A stretch of 48,648 bases of DNA, from assembly GCA_030141605.1 (NCBI GenBank), contig JAQGDQ010000916.1, forward strand, positions 32,053 through 80,700, written 5' to 3'. A program made the translations under genes and the position numbers. The notes beneath the pieces were generated by a model. That model did no database searches and had not been told where the DNA came from. It saw only the letters and a list, made by a program, of their open reading frames with translations. How positions within the stretch are numbered: position 1 is the stretch's first letter; the number at the start of each line of letters is the position of its first letter. Positions 21,749 through 33,387 of this stretch are shown here, one piece after another. This DNA is from Tubiluchus corallicola. Taxonomy: Eukaryota > Priapulida > Priapulimorpha > Priapulimorphida > Tubiluchidae.

Positions 21749-22544
21749 CATCATGGCTTTTACTTTTACACTTAATCACGACGACGTGGCTTCGGACAGA
21801 ACGAAAACAAGGAAAGTACAGTAAAAATTTGACACCAAATATCGTTCACAGTGGTTCTACAGGCGCCGTAAAACGGTAATTGTTCAAGCGTGGGATAGTA
21901 GGGTAATGTGAATGTGTAAAAATTCAAATCTGCAATGACTAATACTTAATATGGGTGCTTAATTATTGTTAGTAATCAGTAAGCTCTGTGACTGTTAGCT
22001 GTAAGTGTGGCAATTTTTTATAGCGGATTGAATTAGTGATGAATTTTCAACTTGTAATTTTTTATCAGCACGCATAAAAAGTGCTGATCGAAACGACGGA
22101 TTTTATTGCAGCACATTTAATGAGCAGAGAACAAAAATGTGCCCCGTAATACTACCGAAATTTAACTCTTTTTTTCGGTGTAATGTGTTCATTAAACTTT
22201 AATAATTTATGGTGCGCCATTACGGTTTTTTCCATAATACAGAAACGGAAATATTGGCACTTGCTAATTAGGCTGTACTGGAATCTCGTGGATATATGTA
22301 TAAATACAGAAACTACAGCTTTAGACATTTTCTCGTCTTTTCAGAAGGCTTGGTCCAGCAACTCGGTTTGTCAATAATTGCCTTCACATTAACAGCCTGA
22401 CGAATTGATCACCAATGTACCATTGTGTATTTTTTCCAACTAGAAAGCTTCCCAGATATCTGTTGCTTAAACTTGCTTAATCTTTCATAATAATAATAAT
22501 AATAATAATAAACTCTTTTTACCACTTTTCAGTTATGGGCCGTA

Positions 22545-22602
22545 ATGGATACATTCAGTAGCCAGGCTCCCAATGGAACCATTTGCATTGATGACAGATC
22601 AG
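22545..22602 (+). CDS. GOLGA3: GOLGA3 exon 1 of model: predicted start codon
   Basis: A clear polypyrimidine tract and AG precede 22533. The ATG at 22545 then opens MDTFSSQAPNGTICIDDRS and ends at AG/GTAGGA in phase 1. An ATG ten bases upstream (22535) gives only eight codons. The upstream acceptor implies at least one 5' untranslated exon, perhaps near 21780-21885, where a GTAATT donor follows ACG. Human golgin-160 also begins M-D, but the peptide is too short for homology to be claimed. The assignment rests on position, splice signals and phase. Confidence 0.5.
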
Positions 22603-24257
22603 GTAGGATGGTTTGGTTAGCCGAGTTTCCTGGCTATTTAAAAACTGGATAGGTTAAACAAACTAATATGCACTGTGCAGTATAATGGTGATGACGACTG
22701 TTTCATTTATTTACCTTTACTGACGATTTATGCCATCAAAATTTTTTTCGGGGCTTCCAAATGTAAAGTTTTGTTTTACGTGAATTTTATAGTATAATTT
22801 ACTCCTCTACAAACATTTAATAAAATTGCAGTCAAACCTCGTTGTAACTGCCGCCAGAAATATCTATATTTTTGGTGAAACAAAATAATATTGTTATTAT
22901 TGTTTATTTATTTCACATCAACACAAATACACAATTAATACATTAAAAGAAACACAAAGTTATCAATAATTCAATGAATAACTAACAGTAAGATACATAA
23001 TAGGAAGCAAATTTTGGAAAAAATGATTTAAACTGTCTTTAGAGTTGGGTCAACCTATGGTAAACAAAGATAGTGATATCGCTACTTCCTTTAATACTGG
23101 TGTCTAAACAACGTTATGTACAGCATCATTACAAATATATAAACTTGACTGTCAATACACTGTGGGGCTGAAAGATAAACAAAAGAATTATTGCTGTTGT
23201 ATGTTGCTTAGTAAATTCGTATACAGTTTACTTTGAGCACATAACTAGTTTAGATATACCATAGTTTAGGTATGCTATATATACAAATGTAAATGTGTTG
23301 CGGGCAATCAAAAAGCAGGGCTTGTTAGATTGTCCCACACCGTGAAAGAAAAAAAAGTAATGAAAATAATCTGAAAATTTGAAGTGAATCGTAAGATAAA
23401 GAAAACATTAGTGCTACAGAATGGAATGGTGTAATGAATGAAGCTCATATATGAGCTGTTATAAAAGATAGAAAGATAGTTAAGATAAAATGATAGACAA
23501 AGATACAGAAAAGAGAAGAAAAATGAAATGGAAAGAAGTTCGGCAGGGACGTATTTATATTTGTATAGATATATTTGTACTAATGCACCTCGTTACAATG
23601 CCAAACTCGCTTAACACTTTACTTTTTTATCGTGTTAATTTGTTATTGCTAAAATAAATAAATAAATAAAAAATATTAATAATCTGCACAGAGTTGATAT
23701 TTGTTTCACTTTTTCTGCAAACTTGTTACGTGTCACAGAGGATCATTATTTATTTCACAATTTCAATTTTTTTACGACGGGCTTGACATTATTTTCAATT
23801 CAATTCGATTTTATTTTCTCAATAGCAGTTAAATTTCGACATAATTATTTTTACATTTCATTCCAACTGAGAAAAAGCAGCGAAAGACCTATTGGTCACT
23901 TTATCTGCTGCCCCTTATTAAACATACAAGTTTGCTTATAGGCTCATGACATTTTTTAGGTGTTTATATATATACTATTTTATACTTATATACTTATTTT
24001 ATACTTATTATATATATATATTATTTGTTTTTTCTGCATTGGTTGCAGTCGGCTATTCTGCTGTCTTTGACCTATGAAATGTTTATTAGCTGCAGTTTGA
24101 CTCTCTCTATATTTACTCATTTTGTTTGCTGTAAAAACACCCTTGTGGGGTAGTATTTGTCAAAGATATTCATTACATTAGTGGTAAGGTTCCAATTTCA
24201 CTGACTGAGCTTGGTTTATTATGCATAGTTCTGATGTAGTAATAGGTTTAAAGGAAG
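22603..24257. other. GOLGA3 first intron, left part
   Basis: About 22895-23670 looks like a degraded LINE 3' region ending in aaataaataaataaataaa. The rest is AT-rich with no recognised exon. A small exon that would fix the exon 1 to exon 2 phase could be hidden here. Confidence 0.4.
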
Positions 24258-24795
24258 ACCGGACGATTGTTTAGACTCAATCTCATTGAATTTACTGTCC
24301 AAAATGTACATTTTCTTGCCTATAAAAGTTAACAATTGTTCTTTATGTTTGAATAATTAGCTTAGAAAGTTAATTAATGGCATCCGAACACAGCTATTGC
24401 TTACGTCAGAAACTAACCACAGTTTGTGCAATGGCGGGTGTCTTCCCTTGCGCATCAAGCACATTCGCATAAGTGTTACAGTTAAATGCATGATGTCATG
24501 AAAAATGGGCTCTATGCCATGTGAAGTCAGCAACTAACACTGCAGTTTATGATCATGCTTATCACGGTACCACCTTCTATTTGTCGGCCACGCGAACGTG
24601 ACAAAAAGGCGTCGTTGCCAATCTTAGTAGATTCACTGAGCCACGCGTAGCTTTGAAAGTTTAACAAAATTTTAGTATCCGAGGTAATTATTATTTAATC
24701 TAAGCTTTGATTTAAAATAAGCTTTTGTAGTTTTCAATATTTTAGAGCATTCTTTATTCTGAACTCGTGTTTACACAATCATCCAGTTTTACTTT
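24258..24795. mobile_element. Interspersed DNA element, family E copy 2 (inverted)
   Basis: Ends accggacgattgt and acaatcatccagt are inverted repeats. The interior matches the inverse of 18205-18670. Confidence 0.6.
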
Positions 24796-24865
24796 AAATA
24801 TAAATAATTAGCTAAAGTTTACAATTCCTCACACACAAGAAATAAGTTTGTGAAGCCGATTAGAA

Positions 24866-24921
24866 TTAGGGTTGTGTTAGGGTTAGGGTTAGGGTTAGGG
24901 TTGTGTTAGGGTTACGGTTAC
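24866..24921 (+). repeat. Interstitial telomere-like repeat
   Basis: Contains four exact TTAGGG hexamers in tandem, flanked by ttagggttgtg variants on both sides. TTAGGG is the common metazoan telomere repeat (arthropods and nematodes differ). Confidence 0.85.
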
Positions 24922-26035
24922 GATATTTAAATTGTGGGGTAGCTAATCCTTGGTGATAGTATTGTGAATGCAACTGACCAACACGAATATTGAGCTCACC
25001 GATCACCCATCCATTTACTGGCCAGCTCAAGGGTTTTTTTGAATTAGCTTGCTAACCACATCGTAAGGGCTTAGCGATTCACTTTGAGCCGTTTTATTAA
25101 CATTTTTATTTTAACAGTCGAGTATCGTACATCAACATTGCGTATTGCTGAAAATTTAATTAATACTATTCGTTTTTTCCTTAGATACGTCATCATGAAA
25201 AATCATCTGTAGCCAATGACAGCAGCATCCTTGAGAGTAAAATTTTGACGGTATGAAAACTTAAGTTATAAATTAAGTTACAAAACTGCATACTGTCATA
25301 CTGTTACTGTATACTTCACATTTTCAAGCAAAACACCTAGTCACCTAGTGCTTGAGCTGCAATTGGTGGTGACCTTGTGAAAAGGGCAGACACAAGTACC
25401 TTATCTCAAGTGCGTGAAGTAGAAGTGTTGAGTCAATTATGCGAAGTTATTTGAGTCAATTTCTGACAGTTTTTATATGAATGCATTTGAATTGAGTTGC
25501 CAATTACGTGTGTTTTTGAGTCGATTAAACGACTATTAACCGTGAGTCTAATAAACGGCACCTACTGTATTGTGAGATCACAACTTTGTCATCGTACAGG
25601 TACAATAATGTGGTACTTTCTTATAAAAAAATCTCCAACAACATAATTGTGTAGCTTGTATCGTTTAATCTGAAAATAAATCAGATAATCTTATATAATT
25701 TTGCTCAGTTTTACGGCGAAATCTAAACCAAATTGATCTAATTAACTTTAACAAAGTTTTATGCAAATTATAAAAATCTGATCTCTAGTCTAATTAATCT
25801 AATCTTTTTAATAAACAAAGGTTCAAGATTTAAGAAATTAATAAATCAACTTACATGGTGATCATCTATAAGTGTAATTATGAAATTATAACAACGAATC
25901 AATGAATGACGCTAAACAATCTGTCACTGCAGTGTGTGAATGCCTGAGTTACTCCAATCTACAGGTAAGTGTACAGGTAAAAGACCGGTCACATGACCTG
26001 TTTAAAAGGAAATCAATTTATAACGGGCTCGGCAG

Positions 26036-26535
26036 TTGTGTAGTAAACTAAATATGTGCGTCACAACTGTTTGTGGTGTGTTAGGAAATTACAGATGTTA
26101 TTACCAACATTTTGTTGTCATGTTAATATGTGAATCGCATTAATTATTGTGTAGTAAACTAAATATGTGCGTCACAACACTTTGTGGTGTGTTAGGAACT
26201 TACGAATGTTATTACCAACATTCTGCTGTGATATTGATATGTTAATCGCGTTAATTAATCAGTTTGTGGTGTGTTAGGAAATTACGAATGTTATTACCAA
26301 CATTCTGCTGTGATATTAATATGTGAATCGCGTTAATTAATCAGTTTGTGGTGTGTTAGGAAATTATGAATGTTATTACCAACATTCTGCTGTGATATTG
26401 ATATGTGAATCGCGTTAATTATTGTGTAGTAAACTAAATACGTGCGTCACAACTGTTTGTGGTGTGTTAGGAAATTACAGATGTTATTACCAACATTCTG
26501 CTGTCATGTTGATATGTGAATCGAGTTAATTAATC
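26036..26535. repeat. About 80-125-bp minisatellite, 5 copies
   Basis: Units share gtttgtggtgtgttaggaaa, ttattaccaacattctgctg and gaatcgcgttaatta; some units also carry tgtgtagtaaactaaatatg. It ends 14-27 bases before the candidate acceptors of GOLGA3 exon 2. Confidence 0.9.
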
Positions 26536-26561
26536 GACACATTTATAGATAAATTATGAAG

Positions 26562-26687
26562 CCGAAGACGCTCCAGACAAAAGTCTTGATTCGTTTGGAT
26601 TAGTGGTTTCGCCGATAGAAGATTTTGCTTTGTGCTTTTTGGACGAAATCGACAAGAAGTCTCCTGCCGATTCGTTTAAATTATCAG
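26562..26687 (+). CDS. GOLGA3: GOLGA3 exon 2 of model (head region)
   Basis: The exon encodes EDAPDKSLDSFGLVVSPIED, then FALCFLDEIDKKSPADSFKL, and ends TCAG/GTAAGC in phase 1, matching the next exon. The 5' end is uncertain. The better-looking acceptor (TTTATAG before 26549) reads IN-YEAEDAP in phase 0 and does not join exon 1, because in phase 1 it hits TGA. An AG at 26560-26561 gives the required phase 1. Either a small exon is missing, or the AG at 26561 is used. An acidic, short-motif-rich segment; no domain recognised. Confidence 0.55.
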
Positions 26688-26737
26688 GTAAGCTTGTGCC
26701 TACGAACAAAAAACTCAAGCTCAAAATATTTCTTTAA

Positions 26738-27171
26738 CCCTTTCATACCCGTTGTATCCCGAGGATACGAGAATAGTTTCTGCCTTTAAAATTAATAAAA
26801 TTTTAAAACTGACATTTATTTGATCTTTTAATAGTTATTTTGATTTAAGCCAATAACGATAGACTAAAAATGGTGATAAATTGGCAAACTAGAAAATCTA
26901 CATAGCATAAAAACTGCGCAAGGTACAGTACTTTAGAGACGACTTTGCACAGATCAGCATAGCATGTATACTAAATGTCTTAAATACTTTAAAAAATTAT
27001 CAGCAGTTGCAAAATGAAGCACATTTTTTGCTTTTATTGTATTTTTAAAAAAGTCGGACTTTGTTTTTTTGCACGTGACAAAGAATGTTGTGTATCCCAC
27101 AGGATACATTGGGAACAAAAGTACCAAGCCAAAATTTTTTTCTTCTAAAAAATAATTTGGGACTGAAAGGG
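26738..27171. mobile_element. piggyBac-like MITE
   Basis: TTAA on both sides; ends CCCTTTCATACCC and GGGACTGAAAGGG. Two internal palindromes, tatcccgaggata and tatcccacaggata, lie near opposite ends. Confidence 0.72.
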
Positions 27172-27881
27172 TTAAAACTCTGTTTTTATCAAGATTGTCT
27201 TGAGATGGTGTAGGTTAATTGAAAGAGATAAAAATCACATGCTTAATAATTGACGTCGTTTCGATCTAATGCTTTTAAATAGAAACGGAACGCTAGAGGC
27301 GTCATAAACAGCGAAAGAGCGGTAAGACAGGTGTTCTGGGTTTTCAAATTAAATTTCAAATGTTAGGGTGCGTTCACATGTATCTGGGAACAAAAATGGC
27401 AACGGAATGCAAAGCTGGCTTATTCATTGTAGCAAGACTGTTAATGCTGAATGGTTGTGACAGAATGCATTAGCAAAGCCATTTTAGCCGTACTTATATG
27501 TGTTTACGTCCTCTGTGAACAAAAATAGTTGGGGGTGAAAAGACTTAAGAGGAGTTTTTCTTGGCATCACCTATCCATTTACTAACGAGGCGTAGCACTG
27601 CTAATGCTGCTTCGCATTTACAAGTAGCATGCGTATCGTAGACACGTCTCCATGCCCTGTTCCTATGGAAACTGTACATGATAAGATCTTACAACATGAA
27701 TGCCCATCGTACGTTGCCCGTAAGCACACCTGCTGCATTGCCGTTGCCGCCGCCAGTACCTGCTCTTGCGTGCTGCACGAGAATTATCTCCTAGTTAGCG
27801 TTAAAAGGAGTGCTTTTCTCTGAGCTGTCGCATGATGGCGCCAGCGGTTCTGACAGTAAGTGCTACCAGCATATTTAAAGC

Positions 27882-28650
27882 TAATGCAGTCATCTTGTCA
27901 TTGTGAGAGTTGAGAAGTTAGTGTGTAATGATGGATGTAGAGAAATAGTTGACACAAGATCATTGTAGTTTATGTTCCTAATGCAGTCTACTTGTCATTG
28001 TGAGAGTTGAGAAGTTAGTGTGTAATGATGGCTGTAGAGAAATAGTTGATACAAGAACATTGTAGTTTATGTTCCTAATGCAGTCTACTTGTCATTGTGA
28101 GAGTTGAGAAACTAGTGTGTAATGATGGCTGTAGAGAAATAGTTGATACAAGATCATTGTAGTTTATGTTCCTAATGCAATCTACTTGTCATTGTGAGAG
28201 TTGAGAAACTAGTGTGTAATGATGGCTGTAGAGAAATAGTTGATACAAGATCATTGTAGTTTATGTTCCTAATGCAATCTACTTGTCATTGTGAGAGTTG
28301 AGAAACTAGTGTGTAATGATAGCTGTAGAGAAATAGTTGACACAAGATCATTGTAGTTTATGTTCCTAATGCAGTCTACTTGTCATTGTGAGAGTTGAGA
28401 AACTAGTGTGTAATGATGGCTGTAGAGAAATAGTTGATACAGGAACATTGTAGTTTATGTTCCTAATGCAATCTACTTGTCATTGTGAGAGTTGAGAAAC
28501 TAGTGTGTAATGATGGCTGTAGAGAAATAGTTGATACAGGAACATTGTAGTTTATGTTCCTAATGCAGTCTACTTGTCATTGTGAGAGTTGAGAAACTAG
28601 TGTGTAATGATGGCTGTAGAGAAATAGTTGATACAGGAACATTGTAGTTT
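27882..28650. repeat. 97-bp minisatellite, 8 copies
   Basis: Unit contains taatgcagtctacttgtcat, gtgagagttgagaaactagt and gatggctgtagagaaatagt. Very low divergence between copies. Confidence 0.95.
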
Positions 28651-28700
28651 ATATTCATCATTCTGTGCGAATATTTAGCCGTGTTTCTTCACTTGACGTG

Positions 28701-29771
28701 GCTGTTCTACTGTCTTTATGTATCTGATGTCTGAATCAAGGCATAGTAATGGTTATGTAACATTATTTACTATACATTATATGACAAAAACAGTATCTGA
28801 TTCATAAAGATACTGTGTTTATAAGCATAAAGATACAGATTCTTAAACAGACGTCTGTTCTACTGTCTTCGCGTATGTGATGTCTGAATCAAGGCATAGT
28901 AATGGTTATGTAACATTATTTACTATACATTATATGACAAAAACAGTATCTGATTCATAAAGATACTGTGTTTATAAACATAAAGATACAGATTCTTAAA
29001 CAGACGTCTGTTCTACTGTCTTCGCGTATGTGATGTCTGAATCAAGGCATAGTAATGGTTATGTAACATTATTTACTATACATTATATGACAAAAACAGT
29101 ATCTGATTCATAAAGATACTGTGTTTATAAGCATAAAGATACAGATTCTTAAACAGACGTCTGTTCTACTGTCTTCGCGTATCTGATGTCTAAAACAAGG
29201 CATAGTAATGGTTATGTAACATTATTTACTATACATTATATGACAAAAACAGTATCTGATTCATAAAGATACTGTGTTTATAAACATAAAGATACAGATT
29301 CTTAAACAGACGTCTGTTCTACTGTCTTCGCGTATGTGATGTCTGAATCAAGGCATAGTAATTCTTGCGTAACATTATTTACTATACATTATATGACAAA
29401 AACAGTATCTGATTCATAAACATACTGTATATATAAACATAAAGATACAGATTCTTAAACAGACGTCTGTTCTACTGTCTTCTCGTTTGTGATGTCTGAA
29501 TCAAGGCATAGTAATTCTTGCGTAACATTATTTACTATACATTATATGACAAAAACAGTATCTGATTCATAAACATACTGTATATATAAACATAAAGATA
29601 CAGATTCTTAAACAGACGTCTGTTCTACTGTCTTCTCGTTTGTGATGTCTGAATCAAGGCATAGTAATTCTTGCGTAACATTATTTACTATACATTATAT
29701 AGCAAAAGTATCTGATTCATAACGAAACTGTATGTATAAACATAAAGATATGGATTCTTAAACAACTAACT
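28701..29771. repeat. 153-bp minisatellite, 7 copies
   Basis: Unit contains ctgttctactgtcttcgcgt, gaatcaaggcatagtaatgg, ttatttactatacattatat and the near-palindromic gtatctgattcataaagata. Copies 5-7 share ttcttgcgtaac, showing a later sub-amplification. Confidence 0.95.
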
Positions 29772-30141
29772 GTATAATATATTTTTATTACATATATAAA
29801 ATTTATTTTATTACATTTTTATTAGTATTTCACCGTTTCTACTGCACACTATGTGTTATCATCGGGAAGTAGAAATGTAATAAAATTATTTATTATTCAT
29901 TATGCATGTTTCCGTTCTTTCAAGTACTGCAACACATGGATGCATTCTGCGGGTACGAACAAACTTACTAAACGTATTTTTGGCAAACATTTTATATCTA
30001 AACACTAACCCTCTCATTGACTGTGCTTGTGTTTGTATTTCAGTAAACCAAATCTTTGCGTATTTGCTAAATTTTTGCATTGTTTACGTAGGTAAACACA
30101 GCTCACTCTGTTCAATAGGTAGTTTAATGTTAATTTGTACA

Positions 30142-30345
30142 CCAGCTCGACACGCTAAGCACCAGCTCGGCATGCTAAGCACCAACTCGGCACGCTAAGC
30201 ACCAGCTCGGCACGCTAAGCACCAGCTCGGCACGCTAAGCACCAACTCGGCACGCTAAGCACCAACTCGGCATGCTAAGCACCAGCTCGGCACGCTAAGC
30301 ACCAACTCGACACGCTAACCACCAACTCGGCATGCTAAGCACCAA
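30142..30345. repeat. 20-bp minisatellite, about 10 copies
   Basis: Unit accagctcggcacgctaagc. Ends about 90 bases before the exon 3 acceptor of GOLGA3. Confidence 0.93.
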
Positions 30346-30434
30346 CTGGACAGCAGGAATCGGTAGCCATTCCCGAGTTTGAGAATCCCGATGCGTTTTT
30401 GTGTTGCGAGTTAAAATGATTTGTTGTTTTTCAG

Positions 30435-31696
30435 CTTCCGGACGCAGAGGCAGACGCAATTACAAGTTTCGGCACCCCGTCTCGTTCCGTTTCAAGCGCA
30501 CCAACAGCGAGAGCGACGTGCACAGACTCGTTCAGGAACTCGAGAGTTTCGACTTGCTCGAGGTCACCGCGCCGACCTTCGATGACGACGTGTCAGATTT
30601 GAAGGTGCACGCGTCCCGTCTGAAAGCGGCGGAAAGTCTCGATTTCGTTTCGGCCTCGGACGCTCATCGTATTTCCGAAGAGCAACATTTGAAGGTGAGA
30701 CAACGCGCCAGCTTCGACAACAGCGTCGTCGTCGATTCTCCGATCGACAGAAATTCCGGAAGTGCGGAATTTTGCAAATCCTGCGTCGGAGATTTCGTCT
30801 CCGTAGAATCGCCGGAAAATCAGCTTTTCGAGTCGTCGTTCGAAGTCGCTCGGGACGTCTCCGAGAAGGGCTCGTCCTTTGTCGACGAAATCAAAGCGTG
30901 GGAGCGGGAAAATTCCCGAAAGCGCGTGTCATTCAACATCGGCGGTTTGCCCATCGACAGCTCGGTGCCGGTTAGCGAGAAAGAGAAACACTTTCTAATT
31001 GCGGAAACCCAGTGCGATAATAAACAGAAGGAAAACGGGGATAATTCCCAAACTGTTGCTGCATTCGATGAACCACTAATTGACTTTATTAGTGAAGTTA
31101 AGACAACTTGTGGTGATTCTGCGCCTAACACACTACAAACGTTTATACCAGCTGTGAGTACTTTAACAGTCACTTCTGCACCTAACACACTACAAACGTT
31201 TATACCAGCTGTGAGTACTTTAACCGTCACTACAAGCGTGGTACATGTGACGGCCGATCTCTCCTCGCCAACCGTTTGTTCTTCTTCTTCATCATCAAAC
31301 GACGAGGCTGGGAAATTGAACGGGCGCACTTCCCCGGAACTATCTAAAGCCGTCAGCGATTCGCATTCTGTTATCGCTCTGACCGAAGCGCTTTCCGCAT
31401 CCGCCGATTCCGATCGCAATTCCGCGGCGGTGCTGTCGGCGTACGACTACGGAGATCTAAAACTAGAGCGAAACAATCAGAACGGTAGATTTATCTGCGG
31501 AAAGTCTGCGGTAGATTTTCCTCCGGTGGCCATTTCTGCAACCGACTTGAGTTCAACGAGGAATTGTGCGCCGGTAAAAGTTTCTTCGGTAAACGTCACC
31601 TCATCGCACGGCGTCACGTCAAGATTGTTCACCAAAACGATCGTCACTGACAAGGAGCGGAGGAAAGGTGCAATAATCACCCCTCAGTGGTTACAG
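30435..31696 (+). CDS. GOLGA3: GOLGA3 exon 3 of model: large Ser/Thr-rich head exon
   Basis: A 1262-nt exon with coding-type GC content follows a strong acceptor (TTGTTGTTTTTCAG) and ends at TTACAG/GTAGTT in phase 0. It starts basic (SGRRGRRNYKFRHPVSFRFK, then RTNSESDVHRLVQELESFD) and becomes acidic and Ser/Thr-rich with KRVSFNIGG-type sites. Two adjacent 19-codon copies (SAPNTLQTFIPAVSTLTVT) lie at 31118-31174 and 31175-31231. No human exon of this size is known to me in GOLGA3, so this exon accounts for most of the longer head. Open frame beyond the donor into the trinucleotide tract (poly-Leu) is an artefact. Confidence 0.8.
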
Positions 31697-32424
31697 GTAG
31701 TTTTAATTATAATAATTATACGCTTGCTTAGCAAAATCGTCCATAATAATAATAATTTAATAATCATAATTTATTTTTTGTTGTTGTTGTTGTTGTTGTT
31801 GTTGCTGCTGCTGCTGCTGTTGTTGTTGTTGTTGTTGTTGCTGCTGCTGCTGCTGCTGTTGTTGTTGTTATTGTTGCTGCTGCTGTTGCTGCTGCTGCTG
31901 TTGTTGTTGTTATTGTTGCTGCTGCTGTTGCTGCTGCTGTTGTTGCTGCTGTTGTTGCTGCTGCTGTTGTTGCTGCTGTTGTTGCTGTTGCTGCTGTTGT
32001 TGTTATTGTTGCTGATGCTGTTGTTGTTGTTGTTATTGTTGCTGCTGCTGTTGCTGCTGCTGTTGTTGTTGTTGTTGTTGTTGTTCGTACTTCTACACCA
32101 GCACACCCCCTGCTAATAGATTCTGTCGTTTAAATGGGTCAAAACACTCGTCCAAACGTGAATTTATTAAGCGGCACCTAGTGCAGACCTCTGCAAAGTT
32201 CCCCTTTCTGTTGCTGTTAAAGGACAAGAAAGGGGGGAGAGGTACCTCAAGTAAGTTTCAGGAAAATCGCCTTAGAAAGTTACATTACTTGATAGCATTT
32301 TTATGCGAACATCGTAAATTTTTGTTTGTTTCCACACAAAGGTAGTTTTAATCATAATAATTATACACTTGCTTAGCAAAATTGTCAATAATAATAATAA
32401 TTTAATAATCATAATTTATTTTTT
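31697..32424. repeat. TTG/CTG trinucleotide tract with SINE-like flank, copy 1
   Basis: A ttg/ctg tract (31779-32085) is joined to ttcgtacttctacaccagca and about 200 further bases shared with 37122-37330. Read on the minus strand this is a unit ending in a CAA-repeat tail, as in some SINEs. The 80 bases before the tract recur at 32341-32424, so the tract and flank sit between direct repeats. Confidence 0.7.
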
Positions 32425-32469
32425 GTCTTCAAAATAACAATCGTAGATAGTATATAACAACGAGTTACA

Positions 32470-32540
32470 ACGATTAAAGAAGGGCGGGATGGCGAAAGAC
32501 CAAAAGGTCATCTAGTCTACCATCCCTAAATAGTGAGTCA
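32470..32540 (-). mobile_element. CR1/L2-type LINE 3' fragment
   Basis: On the minus strand, gtagactagatgaccttttg followed by gtctttcgccatccc resembles the 3' terminus of CR1-type LINEs. A related fragment is at 33705-33765 and a weaker one near 15030-15075. Confidence 0.45.
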
Positions 32541-32952
32541 ACTCATTTCAGCATGGCGAGCAAATATTGTTAGAACAAAATAAAGATTTGAATAGGAAAA
32601 TAAATCAAAATTAAATTAATAGCTAACAATTATGGTAAATAAAATTATGCGAATTTACGCAAAACAAAGTGAAAACAAAATTAGTGAAGCAAAGTTCTAT
32701 GGGCAAAACTACCTAATTAAAAGCAAAATAGCCAACAAACTAATTTGACTGTGCAATAATGACACTAAAAGAAGCAAAGTTGCTTGTACTTGTAAGGCCA
32801 TAATTCGGCAATTAACTTTTTCTAGTCATTTAAACTCTCTCAGTGACCGTTTGGTAGAACCATTTTAACGGTAAGTCGTTTTCAAGAAGCAAGTTCTGAT
32901 AAGATTGTGCAAAATTCGAAAAAATGATCTGAGCACATACTTCACTAGCTAA

Positions 32953-33312
32953 CCTGGTACAGATTATGCAAAACAAGGCATCATTGATAAATCCTTAGAG
33001 CCGATGTCAACATAGCACAATTTATTATCTTTCTTCCTACCATTTCCACTAACACATCCTTCTACCCTTCCTGTGTGATCTAACCTTTCTCCCAGTTCTT
33101 TTTTTGTTCACTCATCCATTCTTTTTTTATCTGGTTCACATGACAGTGACTTATATAAGCCTTTGCTTCTCTAGCCCACTGCAGTACAATTGTTCTTTTA
33201 TGATAACGATAGTGTATGAAACATATCAATTTGATACAGTATGAAGTAATAATTTTGATGTCACTGTGTGCTTAATGTCATTATGTTGTACTGAATGTGA
33301 TAATAATAAAGT
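32953..33312 (+). mobile_element. Non-LTR-type interspersed repeat, copy 2
   Basis: Matches 17603-17955 almost throughout, again ending gaatgtgataataataaa. Confidence 0.55.
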
Positions 33313-33315
33313 AAA

Positions 33316-33387
33316 CTGAACTGGACTGGACTGGACTGGACTGGACTGGACTGGACTGGACTGAACTGGAACTGGAACTGGAACTGA
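33316..33387 (+). repeat. Pentanucleotide tract (ctgga)
   Basis: Eight or so ctgga units followed by ctggaa variants, directly after the tail of the non-LTR-like repeat, so it probably grew from that tail. Confidence 0.9.

Noticed and set aside
27629-27823. 64-codon Cys-rich frame
   Set aside because: Short, no signal peptide or domain, no splice signals matching either gene.
31697-32116. Poly-Leu continuation of the open frame from exon 3
   Set aside because: The frame crosses a good GT donor at 31697 into a TTG/CTG tract; the same joins occur at another tract (36620) where the frame gives poly-Val. These are repeat artefacts.
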